A stretch of DNA of 15,382 bases from an uncultured Polyangiaceae bacterium (GTDB lineage Bacteria; Myxococcota_A; Polyangia; Polyangiales; Polyangiaceae): NCBI GenBank assembly GCA_938004815.1, contig CALKVR010000776.1, positions 1-15,382 on the forward strand, written 5' to 3'. The translations under genes and the position numbers were made by a program. The notes beneath the pieces are model-generated. The model saw nothing but the letters and a program-made list of their open reading frames with translations, did no database searches and had not been told where the DNA came from. Below, piece by piece: positions 12,787-15,382 of this stretch (positions are counted from its first letter, which is position 1; every line of letters begins with the position of its first letter).

Positions 12787-15120
12787 TCAGCCCTTTTCGA
12801 TGACCCACACGCCGTTCACCGGATCCATCGGCACCTCGCGCTCGCCGGTGCCGTCGAGGATGCGCACGTGGGGGAGGATGTTCGCGGGGTAACCAGGCTG
12901 GAGATACTCGGCGAGGTCCGGATCCACCGGGACCTCACGCGCCGTCGCTTCCGGGTCGGCGTTCTTGCAGGCGGTGAGCAGACGCGCGACGTACTCCGCG
13001 CGCGGCAAGACGGCGCGCTGCTCGCGCACCTCGTAAGGGAACGAGTCAGGGCCCCAGGTGTACGTCGTCAGGAACTCGTAGACGTCGCGCGCGCCCATGC
13101 GCACCCGGCGGGGCGAGAGCGATTCGAACCTGATCTCGCGGGGCTCGTACGCTTTCGCGAAGAGATCGAGCCCCTCGCGCCAACCTAGGTCGTTGAACTC
13201 GAGCACGCGCGGGTCGTCGGGCGGCATGACACCGTCCCTGATCACGATGCGCCCGCCACGCTTCAGGGCGCGAAACGCGGCCCCCACCATCGCGTCGACC
13301 GCTTCGATCGAGAACCGCTTGGGCGGATCGCCCCAGGGCACGTAGCTGAAGATCTCGTGCAGCACCGAGCAGAAGACGACGGTGTCGACCTCGCCTCGTC
13401 CGAAGACGGCCGGGAGCTCGAAGCCGTCGCCGTGAATGATCTCGTACGGGGCCTTGGTTCCGGCCGTGCGCTCCTGAAACGCCTCGACGACCGCCTTCGA
13501 CGCATCGAGCCCTACGATGCGGCTTCCGGGGAAGCGCTCGGCCAAGAGGTCGAGGACGACGCCGCCCCCGGGGCCGACCTCGACGATCGTGCCCGGCTTC
13601 ACCAGATCGAGGAGGCGTGACTTGTCGCTCCGCGCCGCGTTCATCGTGACGAGGTAGGCGGCCTCGTTGTGCACGCGATCGAAGTCGTCTTTGCGGAGCG
13701 AATAGAGATCGCAGAGCGACTTCAGCGTCTGGTGGAAGGCGGCCGACGCCTTGCGCTCGTAGATGGCGAGAAGGGTGAGGAGCGCGCTCGCCTCTTCGGT
13801 CTTCTCGAACCGGACCGCGAGCGCGTGCTCGCCGCCCTTGCTCGACGGGAACGAAACCAGCGCAGGGCCGGCCAGTTTCCCGAGCAGAAGCTCCTCGATC
13901 TTGGTGGCATCGAGCATCGCCTCGAGGAGTCGAACCGGATAGCTCCTCGGGGCGCCGCTGTCGTCGCGAAGCTCGGTGACGACGCCCAAGAGATCGAGGT
14001 GCCAGGGGCGGGTGGTGTCGATGCCGGCTTGGACGGCCGCGCCCGAGAGGTGGAGGAGGAGACGCGTGGCCGCATCGAGTGAGAGCGCGCCGAGCGCGGC
14101 CTCGGCGTACCAGACGCGACACTTGGAGAGGCGGCTCTCGAGCACGGGCCGGCCGCCGCGGAGCCGATCGAGCGCGGCCTCGACCTCGGCCGGCTTCTCG
14201 CGCGTCATCAGGGCGCCACCACGCATGCGCGCCACGCGCTCGCCGAGCGGCGACCGAGCGAAACCCCGGCTCGACGGCGGGAGGAGGATGGCGTGCTCCT
14301 CGTCGACGAACGCTGACGCGAGCTCCGGCGTCCACAGGCCAGCCCGCACCGCGCGGGTCTCGCTCTGGTTCACGATCGACCAGATGCGCGCGGTGTCCTC
14401 GCCGCCGTCCGGCTCCGATTTCAAGAAGTCGTGAAAGGTGGAAAGGGCATCGCGGCCCACTTCACCGCGCAAGCGCATGCCCAAGAGACCGCTCGCCGCG
14501 CAGAGCACCTTCGCGCGCTCGGCCCAGCGCCCGTCTTCGGAGTGCGGCGCCTTGCCCAGGACGCGCCGAATCACGTCATCGAGAATGACGGCGGAGTCTT
14601 CGTTGTGGACCGTCCCATCGACGCCCAGGCGCATGCGCCAGACGTCTCGTTGGCTTGGCGACCCGCCCTTGGCGACGTCGCAGAACAGCAGCACCACCGC
14701 CACCAGCGAACGGCCGGCGGCGTCGAGCGACTCGGACGGCGGCACCGCGCACACGAGCGATCGCATCACGCGATCGAGCAGCGGCGTCGGCCGCCCGTCG
14801 TGGGGCGAGGCTTCGTGCTCGTACGTGGTGGCCCGATGGGGCACCGCGAGCCCGGCGAGCTCGGGCAGCACCTCCGCCACGCGCCGCGCCGCCAGCGAAG
14901 GAGGTGCATCGGAGAGGAGCGCGAGCGCGACCGCCGCGTGGAACGGCTCGGAAACGACCCAAGCCGCGACCGCAACGTCGTCGTGCCACTCGACGTCGGC
15001 GAGCGCCGCTTCGGCCCGGTCGACCGAGGGCTGCGCCTCCTCCGGGAACGAGACGGCTATCCGCCTGAGCGCCTCCGGGGCGTGCTTGAGAAAGGAGCGG
15101 CCGCGGGGAAGCGCCAGCAC
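12787..15120 (-). CDS. Large protein with C-terminal class I SAM-dependent methyltransferase domain
   Basis: A 777-residue protein starting at GTG 15120; no better in-frame start lies upstream. The C-terminal part is a Rossmann-type methyltransferase. SAM-binding motif I (IVEVGPGGG) is at about 510-518, the acidic end of strand 2 is in IVGLDASKAVVEAF, IHGDGFELP follows, and DTVVFCSVLHEIFSY marks motif IV-like positions. RVVIRDG-type motif VI is seen as GGRIVIRDGVMPPDDP. The first ~490 residues are helical, Leu/Ala/Arg-rich and without any motif I recognise; they might be a HEAT-like or substrate-binding region. A family with this long N-terminal extension is not familiar to me. It is the upstream partner of the Rieske oxygenase (2-base gap), which suggests successive methylation and oxidation of one substrate. 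Confidence 0.85.
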   Translation of the reverse strand: MLALPRGRSFLKHAPEALRRIAVSFPEEAQPSVDRAEAALADVEWHDDVAVAAWVVSEPFHAAVALALLSDAPPSLAARRVAEVLPELAGLAVPHRATTYEHEASPHDGRPTPLLDRVMRSLVCAVPPSESLDAAGRSLVAVVLLFCDVAKGGSPSQRDVWRMRLGVDGTVHNEDSAVILDDVIRRVLGKAPHSEDGRWAERAKVLCAASGLLGMRLRGEVGRDALSTFHDFLKSEPDGGEDTARIWSIVNQSETRAVRAGLWTPELASAFVDEEHAILLPPSSRGFARSPLGERVARMRGGALMTREKPAEVEAALDRLRGGRPVLESRLSKCRVWYAEAALGALSLDAATRLLLHLSGAAVQAGIDTTRPWHLDLLGVVTELRDDSGAPRSYPVRLLEAMLDATKIEELLLGKLAGPALVSFPSSKGGEHALAVRFEKTEEASALLTLLAIYERKASAAFHQTLKSLCDLYSLRKDDFDRVHNEAAYLVTMNAARSDKSRLLDLVKPGTIVEVGPGGGVVLDLLAERFPGSRIVGLDASKAVVEAFQERTAGTKAPYEIIHGDGFELPAVFGRGEVDTVVFCSVLHEIFSYVPWGDPPKRFSIEAVDAMVGAAFRALKRGGRIVIRDGVMPPDDPRVLEFNDLGWREGLDLFAKAYEPREIRFESLSPRRVRMGARDVYEFLTTYTWGPDSFPYEVREQRAVLPRAEYVARLLTACKNADPEATAREVPVDPDLAEYLQPGYPANILPHVRILDGTGEREVPMDPVNGVWVIEKG

Positions 15121-15382
15121 ACCGCCAAGGTAGCCAAGGTGCGCACGCCCCGGAACTGGCGAAAATTCCCCAAGCCGGACCCCCCATTTTTTCTGGGAAC
15201 CGTTTCGTCAAGGCGCTGTCTCTCCTAACGACCCGATTGTGAGTCGGGATGGCGCGTAAGCCGGCCAACCCAGTGGGTGGCCCCAGCAACGCGCCCCGAG
15301 CACCGGATCCCCGCAGGTGCCCATTCTCCGACGAGGAGGGGGCGTGCGCGTGTGCTCGACACCTACCTAGGGATCACCAGGA
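15121..15382 (+). other. Terminal non-coding region with a possible start of another gene at 15249
   Basis: This stretch lies upstream of the methyltransferase gene and contains the AT-richest run of the window (ATTTTTTC at about 15186-15193), so its promoter is probably here. From ATG 15249 a plus-strand frame stays open to the window edge (44 codons, beginning MARKPANPVGG, with CPFSDEEGACAC later). Its third-base GC is only moderate and no ribosome binding site or family is seen, so coding is doubtful. A CCCGA-N7-TCGGG hairpin at 15232-15248 just precedes it. Confidence 0.25.

Noticed and set aside
15155..15200. GAAAATTCCCC-type sequence reminiscent of insertion-sequence ends
   Set aside because: There is no transposase frame, no second end and no target duplication within the window.
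15200..15290. Possible complete tRNA-His gene
   Set aside because: Only an anticodon-arm-like hairpin exists; there is no acceptor stem pairing and no T-arm sequence such as GTTCGAATC downstream.

Overview
The window is very GC-rich, with strongly GC-biased third codon positions that give long shadow frames on the opposite strand of most genes. It carries proteins with Ser/Thr/Gly-rich linkers and dense cysteine modules behind lipoprotein signals. This points to a myxobacterium (Myxococcota, probably Polyangiales-like). That is inferred from composition and protein style; no rRNA or marker gene is present.

Left part (1-4234). The 3' end of a sigma-70-like gene with a C-terminal helix-turn-helix enters from the left edge. 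Facing it is a two-gene unit on the minus strand: an XRE/ImmA-IrrE metallopeptidase overlapping by 4 bases a DUF4411 PIN-like protein, an arrangement typical of toxin-antitoxin-like modules. Next come two divergently transcribed paralogues of unknown function (2182-2910 minus and 3297-4181 plus), separated by about 390 bases holding three evenly spaced TGCACG sites. A 16-bp hairpin ends this part.

Central island (4403-10784). This is the most unusual part. A radical SAM/SPASM enzyme (5227-6474, plus strand) is surrounded by seven genes for exported cysteine-rich proteins, all on the minus strand. One (4403-4987) is divergent from the enzyme. The other six (6485-10784) form a tandem array converging on it. 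Five of the seven begin with a CxxC-x10-CPHC zinc-ribbon motif, then a hydrophobic segment ending in a lipobox-like cysteine, a low-complexity linker with a conserved SYG segment, and a cysteine module. There are two module types: an 18-Cys type with an EF-hand-like loop (five genes) and a 14-Cys type (two genes, at the two ends of the island). The most upstream array gene carries a frameshift that destroys the second half of its module. My working hypothesis is that the SPASM enzyme modifies some of these proteins in the cytoplasm, with the zinc ribbon acting as a removable recruitment domain before export. That link is inference from gene neighbourhood.

Right part (10937-15382). A two-helix membrane protein of unknown function ends directly against a convergent pair on the minus strand: a 777-residue protein with a C-terminal SAM-dependent methyltransferase domain, followed 2 bases later by a Rieske mononuclear-iron oxygenase. 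Together these suggest a small oxidation/methylation pathway. The last 260 bases hold no convincing gene.

No complete tRNA, rRNA, CRISPR array or insertion sequence was found.
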